From contig NZ_JACOQH010000004.1 of assembly GCF_014297335.1 (NCBI RefSeq), positions 1 through 64,000 on the forward strand: DNA of 64,000 bases, in the 5' to 3' direction. Position 1 is the stretch's first letter. Every line of letters begins with the position of its first letter. This stretch comes from Roseburia_D yibonii. GTDB lineage: Bacteria; Bacillota; Clostridia; Lachnospirales; Lachnospiraceae. A program made the position numbers and the translations under genes. Under the pieces are notes generated by a model. That model searched no databases and was not told the origin of the DNA. It saw nothing but the letters and a program-made list of their open reading frames with translations. Below, one piece after another: positions 53,870 through 62,176 of this stretch.

Positions 53870-54841
53870 TTATGAGAAATAAACCAGTTCGTCTTCCGGT
53901 TTCTCCGCAGGTTCAATGGATACCGGATATAACACCGGCCCTTTTCCCCGGTATTCTTTTGCGAACTCCACTTTCACCTTTGCAGTGATCGTGATCCAGG
54001 ATTTATGCGCGATCTCATCCGCCTTCGGATATTTGCATTTAAACCCTACAAACTGGATATCTGCCGCGCAACAGGTCATCGCGAAACGTCCCGGTACGAA
54101 CATGCCTTTTTTGCGCATCTTGTCCGGATTGTATACAAGCGCAAGGAATTTCACAGTCTTGCCATCGTAACGCTTTGGATTGTCCATCGCGTCCAGATAC
54201 CACAGACCATAATCCGCATCACTCAGATCGATAAAATCCTGTGTGATGTCGTATGGAAGTTCCTCATTATCGCCCTCATCGATCGTGCCGTCCGCACGTT
54301 CATATACGATCTGCGCTTTCCGGTTCAACGCTTTTACGGAACGCCGGAACTTGCCCTTTGGTGTATTATCATCACAGCGGTTAAAGATCACGACATCCGC
54401 TTTAAACAGCTGCTCCATGATCATGGAACGCATATTCGCAAGATACATCTCATAGGTCGTTGCATCCACGGTAGCGAGTGACTGAACGATCATCCAGCCA
54501 TCCGGCAACTTGGTCTCCAGGATCTTTGCCATTTCCCAGGTTCCGTTGTATTCAATAAACACCTGTTCCGGCAGATACTGAAGATTTACATTATGAAGCA
54601 GTTCTTCCGTGAAATCTTCCTCTTTCTCGATCATAAGAAGCTTCGCGTTGATGGTCTTTAACTTTGCCTCATCATACTCCACATCTCCATCTTCGCAGGC
54701 AATGATAAGCGTCTTTGCCCCGTTGCCAAAGTCCTGATCATACAGTGTTTCATTTACCAGCGTTGTCTTTCCGCTGTCCATAAATCCGGTAAATAAATAT
54801 ACTGGTATTTCTTCCAAGGCAGGCGCCTCCCTTCTTTTCAT
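53870..54841 (-). CDS. CobW-type GTPase fused to a YcgQ/TIGR03943-like C-terminal domain
   Basis: 323 residues. The N-terminal P-loop reads TGFMDSGKTTLVNETL (about 18-33), with VIFNRCDDNT as the G4-like motif near 151. It lacks the CxCC metal-binding motif of typical CobW/ZNG1 proteins. The C-terminal part (about 225-323) has GRFAMTCCAADIQFVGFKC, which resembles the C-terminal domain of YcgQ/TIGR03943 proteins linked to metal handling; the two Cys could bind metal. It begins 4 bases after the His-rich CobW gene, so the two probably form one metallochaperone system. Confidence 0.75.
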   Translation of the reverse strand: MKRREAPALEEIPVYLFTGFMDSGKTTLVNETLYDQDFGNGAKTLIIACEDGDVEYDEAKLKTINAKLLMIEKEEDFTEELLHNVNLQYLPEQVFIEYNGTWEMAKILETKLPDGWMIVQSLATVDATTYEMYLANMRSMIMEQLFKADVVIFNRCDDNTPKGKFRRSVKALNRKAQIVYERADGTIDEGDNEELPYDITQDFIDLSDADYGLWYLDAMDNPKRYDGKTVKFLALVYNPDKMRKKGMFVPGRFAMTCCAADIQFVGFKCKYPKADEIAHKSWITITAKVKVEFAKEYRGKGPVLYPVSIEPAEKPEDELVYFS

Positions 54842-54845
54842 TTCC

Positions 54846-56027
54846 TTATACTAATTCAAACAGTTCTTCTAATTTGTCCTCTTTTAAGTCAGTTCCGATC
54901 ACGCACAGACGTCCGGTGTAATCCGGTTCACCCTCACGCAGTTCGTACTCGCCGGAAACCATGTCAAAGTAGATCCATGAACCGTCTGTGGATTCTACCA
55001 TACCCTTCGCACGCAAGATAACGCCGTACTCTTCGGTATCCACAAATTTCTTCAGCGCATTTTCAATGACAGACTTCTCGTATTTATGCGGAGTTTCCTT
55101 GCCCCAGCTTGTAAATACATCATCCGCATGATGATGGTGATGATGTTCGTGATCATGGTCATGGCAGCCGCAGGTGCAGTTCTCGCCATGCTCGTGATGA
55201 TGGTCATGCTCTTCGTGGTCATGATCGTGATGATCGTGCTCTTCATGGTCGTGATCATGATGGTCATGTTCCTCGTGGTCATGGTCATGATGATGCTCAT
55301 GCTCCTCATGGTCATGATCGTGATGGTGCTCATGTTCTTCGTGGTCATGATCATGATGGTGATGTTCATGCTCATGTTCTTCTGCCTCTTTTGCATGACG
55401 CTCCTCTGCAAGGAGTTCCATCTCAAGGGTATCCTGTCCTTCCATTGCCTTTAAGATCTGCTCGCCGGAGATCTTATCCCAGTCTGTTGTGATCACAGCC
55501 GCTTTCGGATTCAGATTCTGGATCTGCTTTACGCAGAATTCAAGCTGTTCCGGTGTTGCGTTCTGTGTTCTGCTCAAAATAACAGTGGTCGCAAACTCGA
55601 TCTGGTTATTGAAGAACTCACCAAACGCTTTCATCTGCTTGGATGCCTTTAAGGAATTGACTACGGTTACAAGCGCATTCAGTTTTACATCCTGCTCTTT
55701 CTCAATGTCGATCACGGATTTCATAACATCTGAAAGTTTTCCAACGCCGGACGGCTCGATCAGGATACGGTCCGGATGATATTTTGTGATCACCTCATTC
55801 AGGTTTTTACCGAAATCTCCTACCAGGGAACAGCAGATGCAGCCGGAATTCATTTCGCTGATCTGGATACCGGAATCCTTTAAGAATCCGCCATCGATAC
55901 CAACTTCACCGAACTCGTTCTCGATTAAGACGATCTTCTGTCCGTGAAAGACTTCGTCGATCATCTTCTTAATAAATGTGGTCTTTCCTGCTCCAAGGAA
56001 CCCGGAAATAATGTCAATCTTTGTCAT
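54846..56027 (-). CDS. CobW/ZNG1-type GTPase metallochaperone with a His-rich tract
   Basis: 393 residues. Walker A SGFLGAGKTTFIKKMI (about 8-23), the metal-binding CxCC motif GCICCSL (Cys63, Cys65, Cys66), and ILIEPSGVG. A tract rich in His, Asp and Glu (about 218-300) with five repeats of about 11 residues and a CTCGC cluster (284-288) interrupts the protein before the C-terminal CobW_C domain (YGVILRAKGMV, WIYFDMVSGEY). COG0523 proteins pass zinc or other metals to client enzymes using GTP. Metal identity (Zn, Ni, Co) cannot be read. It has its own strong promoter. Confidence 0.88.
   Translation of the reverse strand: MTKIDIISGFLGAGKTTFIKKMIDEVFHGQKIVLIENEFGEVGIDGGFLKDSGIQISEMNSGCICCSLVGDFGKNLNEVITKYHPDRILIEPSGVGKLSDVMKSVIDIEKEQDVKLNALVTVVNSLKASKQMKAFGEFFNNQIEFATTVILSRTQNATPEQLEFCVKQIQNLNPKAAVITTDWDKISGEQILKAMEGQDTLEMELLAEERHAKEAEEHEHEHHHHDHDHEEHEHHHDHDHEEHEHHHDHDHEEHDHHDHDHEEHDHHDHDHEEHDHHHEHGENCTCGCHDHDHEHHHHHHADDVFTSWGKETPHKYEKSVIENALKKFVDTEEYGVILRAKGMVESTDGSWIYFDMVSGEYELREGEPDYTGRLCVIGTDLKEDKLEELFELV
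55128..55376 (-). repeat. Tandem repeats encoding the His/Asp/Glu-rich metal-binding tract
   Basis: Units encoding HDHDHEEHEHH or HDHDHEEHDH occur about five times in a row in 30-33-base periods with synonymous and His/Asp variation. Repeat number is likely to vary by slippage while keeping the frame. Confidence 0.85.
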
Positions 56028-56120
56028 AATATATCAATCTCCTTTTTTTACGGTTCTCCGCCGCTTCAATCCATTAACGAAAGGGTACACTTTCCCCGCC
56101 CTTTTTATTCATCACATGAA

Positions 56121-56149
56121 ATCATAAGCCCAACTGTCATTTCTGTCAA
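56121..56149 (-). promoter_or_regulatory. Promoter of the CobW gene pair (sigma-A)
   Basis: TTGACA (56144-56149), a 17-base spacer and TATGAT (56121-56126) on the minus strand, 40 bases after the hydE stop. I see no clear Zur or Fur palindrome overlapping it. Confidence 0.8.
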
Positions 56150-56189
56150 GTTTCCGAAAAGTAAAAAACTTCTCAACTTCATGAAATTT

Positions 56190-57248
56190 TTATAAACCGC
56201 TTACCGGCACAAAATCGCCGCGGTCTACCACGAGCTCATACCCGATGCTCTCCATGCGGCGGTTTAAGCAGCCCCGGCACTCAGCCGCCTCATCTCCGGT
56301 GCAGATCTTATTGTCGTAAAGCTCATATTTTTTTCGTACACCGACCGGAGAAAGGTTCGGCATGACCACATTTGCCCCGGCGAGGATCCCTTGTTCCCTG
56401 CCGGTCGGCGCTATGGTACCAAGCGCTGTTGTCGCCGGAAGCAGCAGATTCGGGATCAAAAGCCGAAGCAGCCCAAGCAGAAACAGCGTAAGCTCCAACG
56501 TTCCCGCCTGTTCTTCCCGAAACGGCGTATCATGATGCGGGATGAACGGACCGATGCCTACCATCTGCGGCTGCACTTTTGTAATAAACAGCATATCCTC
56601 CGCAAGTGTCTCATAAGTCTGTCCAGGTGAACCCACCATAAATCCGCAGCCCACCTGATACCCAATCTCTTTCAGATCATAAAGACACTGTTTTCTGTGT
56701 TCTAAGGAAAGTTCCGCCGGATGCAGTTTCCGGTAATGGACCTCGTCCGCGGTCTCATGGCGCAGCAGATAACGGTCTGCCCCCGCGTCAAAATATTTCT
56801 GATAGCTCTCGTAACTTTTTTCCCCGATCGACAAGGTAACCGCGCAGTCCGGATACGCCTCTTTTATGGTGCGCACAAGACAGACGATATCTTCATCCTT
56901 ATATGCCAGATCCTCACCGCCCTGCAGCACAAAGGTACGAAATCCCAGCTCATACCCGCTCTTTGCGCAGGATAAGATCTGTTCGGTCGTAAGGCGGTAA
57001 CGCTCCGCATTCGGATTGCTCTTTCGTATCCCGCAGTAATAGCAGTCGTTCCGGCAGATGTTTGTAAACTCAATCAGCCCTCTCGTGTATACACAGTTCC
57101 CGAAATATTTCTGCTGCTGCTTTCTCGCGCAGGAAAACAGATATTCGGCGTCCTCTTCCGTCCGGTGTCCGAGCAGAAATACCCATTCCTCTTTCTTTAG
57201 CGCATGTTCCTTATTCAATTTATCGATCAACTCATGTACTGTCTGCAT
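56190..57248 (-). CDS. hydE: [FeFe]-hydrogenase maturase HydE (radical SAM)
   Basis: 352 residues. The radical-SAM cluster motif is CRNDCYYC (Cys65, Cys69, Cys72) in the HydE context FTNICRNDCYYCGIRKSN, followed by TFVLQGGEDLAYKDEDI, FMVGSPGQTYE and GPFIPHHDTPF. It helps build the diiron subcluster of the H-cluster. It lies in a hydF-regulator-hydE operon; hydG is not in the window. The C-terminus has extra Cys (CRGCLNRRM). Confidence 0.95.
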   Translation of the reverse strand: MQTVHELIDKLNKEHALKKEEWVFLLGHRTEEDAEYLFSCARKQQQKYFGNCVYTRGLIEFTNICRNDCYYCGIRKSNPNAERYRLTTEQILSCAKSGYELGFRTFVLQGGEDLAYKDEDIVCLVRTIKEAYPDCAVTLSIGEKSYESYQKYFDAGADRYLLRHETADEVHYRKLHPAELSLEHRKQCLYDLKEIGYQVGCGFMVGSPGQTYETLAEDMLFITKVQPQMVGIGPFIPHHDTPFREEQAGTLELTLFLLGLLRLLIPNLLLPATTALGTIAPTGREQGILAGANVVMPNLSPVGVRKKYELYDNKICTGDEAAECRGCLNRRMESIGYELVVDRGDFVPVSGL

Positions 57249-57262
57249 TTTTCTTCCTTTTC

Positions 57263-57517
57263 CTACTCCGACAGCTTGGAATATACTGTCTTTGCGTTGA
57301 TTCCTTTTAACATTCCGATCTTTCCCGACAGGGAACTGATCACATCTGCCGGCGCGTCGATCGCTACGCTGATCAGGGATATGTTCCGTTTCTGATACGG
57401 GATTCCCATCCGCCCGATGATATATTCGCTGTACTTATGTAAGATCCGGTTCAGTTCCTCCACATGCTCCGGATTTTCCACGACGATAGCAATGATCGCG
57501 ATCCTTGTATCCATCAC
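57263..57517 (-). CDS. Iron-only hydrogenase system regulator (TM1266-like, ACT-like fold)
   Basis: 84 residues with the family pattern MDTRIAIIAIVVENPEHVEE, then LHKYSEYIIGRMGIPY and ISLISVAIDAPADVISSLSG. These small proteins are found with hydE/F/G in clostridia and are thought to regulate the hydrogenase system; the mechanism is unclear. It starts next to the hydF stop and is 14 bases before hydE. Confidence 0.9.
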   Translation of the reverse strand: MMDTRIAIIAIVVENPEHVEELNRILHKYSEYIIGRMGIPYQKRNISLISVAIDAPADVISSLSGKIGMLKGINAKTVYSKLSE

Positions 57518-58723
57518 TCATTCCTCCGGTATTGTTATTTTGTCCAGTATGCCGTTCAGATAGGCGATCACGATCCCGTAATTTGACATCGGTACTTTCT
57601 GTTCCTTTGCCTGCAGGATCCGTGACATCACATATTTGCGATTAAACATACAGGCTCCGCACTGGATCACAAGATCATAAGACGAAAGATCTTCCGGGAA
57701 ATCCGAACCGCTCACAATGTCGATCCCAAGTCCGCTGCCCACTCTCTTTCTTAAGAAACGCGGCAGCTTCTCTCTTCCGATATCTTCTTTGAGCGGCGCA
57801 TGCGTACAGCACTCGGCGATCAGCACTTTTGAATCTTCGGTCAGCGCTTCGATCTTCTTTGCGCTTTCCACATAATAATGAATGTCTCCTTTATATGCGG
57901 CGAACAGCGTGGAAAACGAGGTAAGGCTGCTCTCCTCCGGCTTCTTTTCATAAACCGTTTTGTAAACCTGGGAATCCGTGATGATGAGCTTCGGCGGTTT
58001 TGCCATAGCCTCCAGTGCCTGTTCCATCTTATCGGTCGTTGCGCTCATGACCAGACATTTTTTATCTAAAAGTTCCCGGATCGTCTGTACCTGCGGCAGG
58101 ATCAGCCTGCCCTCCGGTGCCTGGATATCCTGTGGCATGACGAGCAAAACCGTATCGCCCTCGGAAACCAGACCACCCGTGATGAACCGTTTTTCCGCCG
58201 CCGACGGCGATACTTCGACCAGACGGTTTTTTAATTCTTCAATGCCTTCACGCTTTCGGGCACTAAGGCAGAGCACCGGCGCGTGAAGCTGCTCCTCCAC
58301 CCGCTGTTTTAACTTTGGAACATTCTCCAAAATATCTGTCTTATTGATGACCGCAACGACCGGTGTCTGCATTTTTTTGAAAAATTCATACCAGCCGATC
58401 TCTTTTTCCATGTCATCATCCTGAAACAGGATAACCGCGATATCTGTCTTTTCCGCCGCCTTTTTGGTCAGCTCCACACGCTTTTCTCCAAGCTCTCCGA
58501 TATCATCAAAACCTGCGGTATCGACGAGCACACACGGTCCGATCCCATGGATCTCCATGGATTTTTTTACCGGATCCGTCGTTGTTCCACTCACTTCGGA
58601 AACAATGGAAATTTCCTGATTTGCCAGGGCATTGATAAGCGATGACTTTCCACTGTTCATTTTTCCAAAGAAGCCGATGTGTGTCCGGTTTGCTGTTGGT
58701 GTCTGATTTAACGTTGCCTGCAT
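57518..58723 (-). CDS. hydF: [FeFe]-hydrogenase maturation GTPase HydF
   Basis: 401 residues. The N-terminal GTPase domain has GFFGKMNSGKSSLINAL, VSGTTTDPV, LVDTAGFDD and INKTD. The C-terminal cluster-binding domain has CTH at 306-308 and CGAC at 355-358, the HydF CxH...CxxC pattern. HydF is the scaffold that delivers the diiron subcluster to the hydrogenase. First gene of the operon; AGGAGG lies 7 bases before the start. Confidence 0.96.
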   Translation of the reverse strand: MQATLNQTPTANRTHIGFFGKMNSGKSSLINALANQEISIVSEVSGTTTDPVKKSMEIHGIGPCVLVDTAGFDDIGELGEKRVELTKKAAEKTDIAVILFQDDDMEKEIGWYEFFKKMQTPVVAVINKTDILENVPKLKQRVEEQLHAPVLCLSARKREGIEELKNRLVEVSPSAAEKRFITGGLVSEGDTVLLVMPQDIQAPEGRLILPQVQTIRELLDKKCLVMSATTDKMEQALEAMAKPPKLIITDSQVYKTVYEKKPEESSLTSFSTLFAAYKGDIHYYVESAKKIEALTEDSKVLIAECCTHAPLKEDIGREKLPRFLRKRVGSGLGIDIVSGSDFPEDLSSYDLVIQCGACMFNRKYVMSRILQAKEQKVPMSNYGIVIAYLNGILDKITIPEE

Positions 58724-58764
58724 ATCTTTTTCCTCCTAAGTCTTCTATCCCACTTAGTATATAT

Positions 58765-58798
58765 AGAAAATACCTGTGTCCAAAAAGGGCACAGGTAT
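58765..58798 (-). terminator. argS: Terminator downstream of argS
   Basis: ATACCTGTGTCC (58770-58781) and GGGCACAGGTAT (58787-58798) form a 12-bp stem with one G-U pair around five A; on the minus strand TTTCT follows. A possible hydF promoter (TTGGAC, 16 bases, TATACT) begins inside its 3' arm. Confidence 0.75.
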
Positions 58799-58839
58799 CA
58801 AATACCTTTCCCGCAGACGCATCTTAGGGTCAGATTTTT

Positions 58840-60606
58840 TTACATTTTATCCGGTGCGCTGAAGCCGAGTACATCGATACAGGTTTCAAGCACACGCTTT
58901 GTCAGCTCTAAAAGTCTGATATAGGAAGCCTGAAGTGTCACATCTTCTTCTGCCATGATTTTGGTATTGTGGTAAAAATGATTGAACGCATTTGCCACAT
59001 CATAGATATAGGCACACACTTTATGCGGTGCTGTCTCCTCAAACGCATTTTCCATCATCGCATTGAATCTGCTGATCTCAAGCATCAGCGCTTTTTCATC
59101 TTCAGAATGCGGCGGCAGGATCTTCGCTCCGTCCGCGCTCTTTCCGGCATCTTTGTATTTGTTTAAAATGGACTTGATACGGACGATCGTATAAAGGATA
59201 TAGGGTCCCGTATTTCCTTCAAAAGAAGTAAACCGTTCGATATCAAAAATATAATCCTTGGAAGCCTGATTGGAAAGATCTCCGTATTTGACCGCTGAGA
59301 GCGCAACGATCTTCGCTGTCTTTCTTGCTTCCTCATCGGTCATATTCTGATTGTCACGGATCTTATTATACATTTCCTCATTGATCTCGGAAAGCAGTAC
59401 TTCCAGGCGCATTACGCCGCCCTCTCTGGTCTTGAAAGGCTTTCCGTCTTTTCCGTTCATGGTACCAAATCCGAGGAATTTTAACTCTGTTTCCGGTTTG
59501 ACGAGTCCTGTCTTTCTCGCACAGCGGAATACCTGGGTAAAATACAGTTCCTGACGCTTGTCAACCACATAGATGAGCATGTCCGGATCATAGTCTTTCA
59601 TACGCCATACGATCGTTGCAAGGTCGGTCGTATTGTAGAGTGACGCACCGTCTGATTTTAAGATCATGCACGGCGGAACTTCCTTGGTATCACTTTCCTC
59701 TTTGACATCCACGACCAGCGCGCCGTCACTGATATAGGCAAAGCCGTCCTCTTTCATTTTCTTTACCATATCCGGGATATACGGCTGTGCGTCGGATTCC
59801 CCTTTCCAGAGCTCAAAAGACACATTTAAGTTCTCATAATTGCGCTTTAAGTCTGTGACTGACACGTTTAAAATATGGGAAAGCAGTGCCTGATATCCCT
59901 TTCTTCCATGCTGCAATTCATACGTTGCCTGCATGGCAGCTTCCTTATAAGAAGCATCCTCTTTGGACTTTTTGCTTGCCGTCGGATAGATCTCTTCCAG
60001 TTCTGAGATCGTAAACGGTGGCTCTGCCGGATATTCTCCGCTGTAGTTTTCATCAAAATATACAAGCTCCGGTCTGCGCAGTTTTAACTCCGTGATAATG
60101 AGTCCCATCTGCAGTCCCCAGTCACCGAGATGCACATCCCCGATGATATGATGTCCCATAAATTTTCCGATACGTTTGATGCTCTCTCCGATCACCGCGG
60201 AACGCAGGTGTCCGACATGAAGCGGCTTCGCAACGTTTGGTCCGCCGTAATCAATGATGATTGTTTTCGGCTCCTTTGCCTCTTCACAGCCGAGACGCGC
60301 ATCTGCATCCATGTCATTCATGAACTCTGCGACAAACGCGTCGCAGAGTTTTAAGTTCAAAAATCCCGGTTTTACCGCTTCCGCCATGGAAAACACCGGA
60401 TTCTCCTTTAATTTTGCCGCAACTTCTTCCGCAATGATAAGCGGTGCCTTTTTATATTCCCTGACCGCTGCCATTGCCCCGTTACACTGATACTCACAGA
60501 GATCCGGCCGGTTCGACAGCGTGACCTTTGCATATTTTTCATCATATCCACAGGCGATAAAAGCTGTTTTTACTTCGTCTGTGATCCTATCCAAGATTTT
60601 TTTCAT
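58840..60606 (-). CDS. argS: Arginyl-tRNA synthetase
   Basis: 588 residues. The HIGH motif is HVGHLRSAVIG in NVAKPLHVGHLRS, with the class Ia core and the C-terminal anticodon-binding DALR domain (SFEGNTGPYILYTIVRI, and ETAPHKVCAYIYDVANAFN). It charges tRNA-Arg. The frame opens 11 codons upstream, but GGAGAGG precedes the ATG at 60606. No T-box upstream. Confidence 0.97.
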   Translation of the reverse strand: MKKILDRITDEVKTAFIACGYDEKYAKVTLSNRPDLCEYQCNGAMAAVREYKKAPLIIAEEVAAKLKENPVFSMAEAVKPGFLNLKLCDAFVAEFMNDMDADARLGCEEAKEPKTIIIDYGGPNVAKPLHVGHLRSAVIGESIKRIGKFMGHHIIGDVHLGDWGLQMGLIITELKLRRPELVYFDENYSGEYPAEPPFTISELEEIYPTASKKSKEDASYKEAAMQATYELQHGRKGYQALLSHILNVSVTDLKRNYENLNVSFELWKGESDAQPYIPDMVKKMKEDGFAYISDGALVVDVKEESDTKEVPPCMILKSDGASLYNTTDLATIVWRMKDYDPDMLIYVVDKRQELYFTQVFRCARKTGLVKPETELKFLGFGTMNGKDGKPFKTREGGVMRLEVLLSEINEEMYNKIRDNQNMTDEEARKTAKIVALSAVKYGDLSNQASKDYIFDIERFTSFEGNTGPYILYTIVRIKSILNKYKDAGKSADGAKILPPHSEDEKALMLEISRFNAMMENAFEETAPHKVCAYIYDVANAFNHFYHNTKIMAEEDVTLQASYIRLLELTKRVLETCIDVLGFSAPDKM

Positions 60607-60648
60607 ATTCTTTTCCTCTCCGTACTGAAACGATGTCATTTAACGCTT

Positions 60649-60677
60649 ATTATAATACGAAACAAAAACGGTTGCAA
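60649..60677 (-). promoter_or_regulatory. argS: argS promoter (sigma-A)
   Basis: TTGCAA (60672-60677), a 17-base spacer and TATAAT (60649-60654) on the minus strand, starting 9 bases downstream of the dapF-like stop codon. Confidence 0.85.
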
Positions 60678-60685
60678 CTTGAATT

Positions 60686-61519
60686 TCAGGCAAAAAAGTG
60701 CTCCGCCACAAAAAACGTGCCGACTGCCCGCGCGCTTCCGGTCAGATACATCGTAAGGTCCTCCTTTGTCTCCACAAGCAGGGTTCCCCCCGGCATCTCC
60801 ACGAAAACCGTGCGGTCGGTAAGCCCCATACGGTAAGATGCTGCCGCTGCCGCACAGGCTCCGGTCCCGGACGCGAGGATGTAACCGGTTCCCCGCTCAT
60901 AGATCTCGATTTTGATATGCGCGCGGTCAACGACACGGCACAGCTGCAAATTCATACGGTTTGGGAAACGCGCCGCGTGCTCTACATAGGGTCCCAGTTC
61001 TCTTGCCCGTCCCCCGGAGACATCCTCCATCATAATGACGCAGTTCGGGTTTCCCACCGATACACAGGTTGCATTATAAAGTTCTCCGTGAAATAGAAGC
61101 GGCAGGTTTACGATCTCATCCTCCACACCAGTGACCGGGATCTTTTCGCAGGCAAACACCGGCTTTCCCATTTTCACACGCATCCTACCATCTTCCAGAT
61201 ATACGACCTCATTCTCCCCTGCTTTACTGTAGAGGCGCACCTTCTTTCCATGGATGCAGCCCGCATCCCGCAGATATGCCGCAAAAATACAGGCTCCGAT
61301 CCCACTGCGTTCCGCCTCACTGCCATCCGGATTAAAAATACGGAAAAAGATCTTCTGATTGGCATAAAGCGGGCCGTACAAAATTCCATCCGCCCCCACG
61401 CCAAAATTTCTGCGGCAGAGCATTTTGATCTGATTTTCTTCCAGCTTCAGTTCATTTCTGTTTGGATCCAGAATCAGGTAGTCGTTTCCGACTCCTTCGT
61501 ATTTTTGCATTGTAAGCAT
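60686..61519 (-). CDS. DapF-family isomerase with both catalytic Cys replaced by Ser
   Basis: 277 residues of the diaminopimelate epimerase family: YEGVGNDYLILD start, RRNFGVGADGIL, NPDGSEAERSGIGACIFAAY and YERGTGYILASGTGACAAAA. In true DapF the two catalytic cysteines lie in the CGNG and ACGTG motifs; here these positions are Ser72 (RSGIG) and Ser217 (ASGTG), and VGNPH is VGNPN. The fold and substrate-pocket loops are kept, so it may be a DapF-like enzyme with another reaction (for example dehydratase-like or other racemase chemistry) or an inactive paralogue. No lysine or peptidoglycan gene is adjacent. Confidence 0.8.
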   Translation of the reverse strand: MLTMQKYEGVGNDYLILDPNRNELKLEENQIKMLCRRNFGVGADGILYGPLYANQKIFFRIFNPDGSEAERSGIGACIFAAYLRDAGCIHGKKVRLYSKAGENEVVYLEDGRMRVKMGKPVFACEKIPVTGVEDEIVNLPLLFHGELYNATCVSVGNPNCVIMMEDVSGGRARELGPYVEHAARFPNRMNLQLCRVVDRAHIKIEIYERGTGYILASGTGACAAAAASYRMGLTDRTVFVEMPGGTLLVETKEDLTMYLTGSARAVGTFFVAEHFFA

Positions 61520-61564
61520 ACTGTTTTCCCCGCATCGACCCCTTTTTATATCATATGCCGGAAT

Positions 61565-61595
61565 AAAAAAACAGGAACCGCAAACGCGGTTCCTG
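61565..61595 (-). terminator. Terminator downstream of the 131-residue gene
   Basis: CAGGAACCGC (61572-61581) and GCGGTTCCTG (61586-61595), a perfect 10-bp stem with a 4-base loop, followed on the minus strand by seven T. Confidence 0.88.
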
Positions 61596-61613
61596 CCACT
61601 TACTGTATTGTGC

Positions 61614-62009
61614 TCAGCCCATTCCGGACTGGGTGATCTCTATGCTCTTATGCAGTGCTTCCTCTTTTTCTTTTAAGATCTTCTCGATCTGCTCCTTTGC
61701 CGCCTCATCATCCACCGGCTTCGTTCCGTATTCCCCGGAATAAGAACCCGTTGACGCGTTAAAGGTCGCTTCTTTCTCTTCCTGCTTTTTCAATTCCGCT
61801 TCGACTTCTTTCGCCTTTATGGCTTCATCCTCTGCCGCCTCAGCATCCAGCCGCGCAATGATCTGTTTTGCCGCCTCTTTTTCCTCACTTGAGAGCCCCG
61901 CAAACGCGTCCTTTTTTTCTTCTACCGGAACCATATTTACATTCCACCATTTAATAATGCTGTTTTGCATCTTTTCTCTTTTATTTCTCTCATCAATTAA
62001 ATCTTTCAT
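61614..62009 (-). CDS. Small charged coiled-coil protein, unknown
   Basis: 131 residues, not recognised. It is strongly charged (Glu/Lys/Ala-rich) with predicted helices (SSEEKEAAKQIIARLDAEAA, then IKAKEVEAELKKQEEKEAT) and a short Gly/Ser/Tyr break (STGSYSGEYGTKP). No membrane segment or signal peptide. AGGGAT precedes the ATG at 62009; the ATG at codon 14 is an alternative. It is divergent from sigG, with 167 bases between them, and ends at a strong terminator, so it is probably a real single gene. Confidence 0.6.
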   Translation of the reverse strand: MKDLIDERNKREKMQNSIIKWWNVNMVPVEEKKDAFAGLSSEEKEAAKQIIARLDAEAAEDEAIKAKEVEAELKKQEEKEATFNASTGSYSGEYGTKPVDDEAAKEQIEKILKEKEEALHKSIEITQSGMG

Positions 62010-62176
62010 CTTTTATCCCTGCTTTTCTTTTTCTCTCAAGTTGCGTTCTTTTGGGCTTTCCTTACACTTTTCCCATCTTAGCATATTTTTTCCAAAAAAA
62101 GAAGTTCTATTTTGCATAAAAAATATCTTCTTCGCACACCCTTTATATATCAGCAATCGATTCGGAGGTATTTTTC

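Noticed and set aside
55128..55376. Regular short repeats that could look like a CRISPR array
   Set aside because: The repeats are in frame, have no spacers and encode the His/Asp/Glu-rich tract of a CobW protein.
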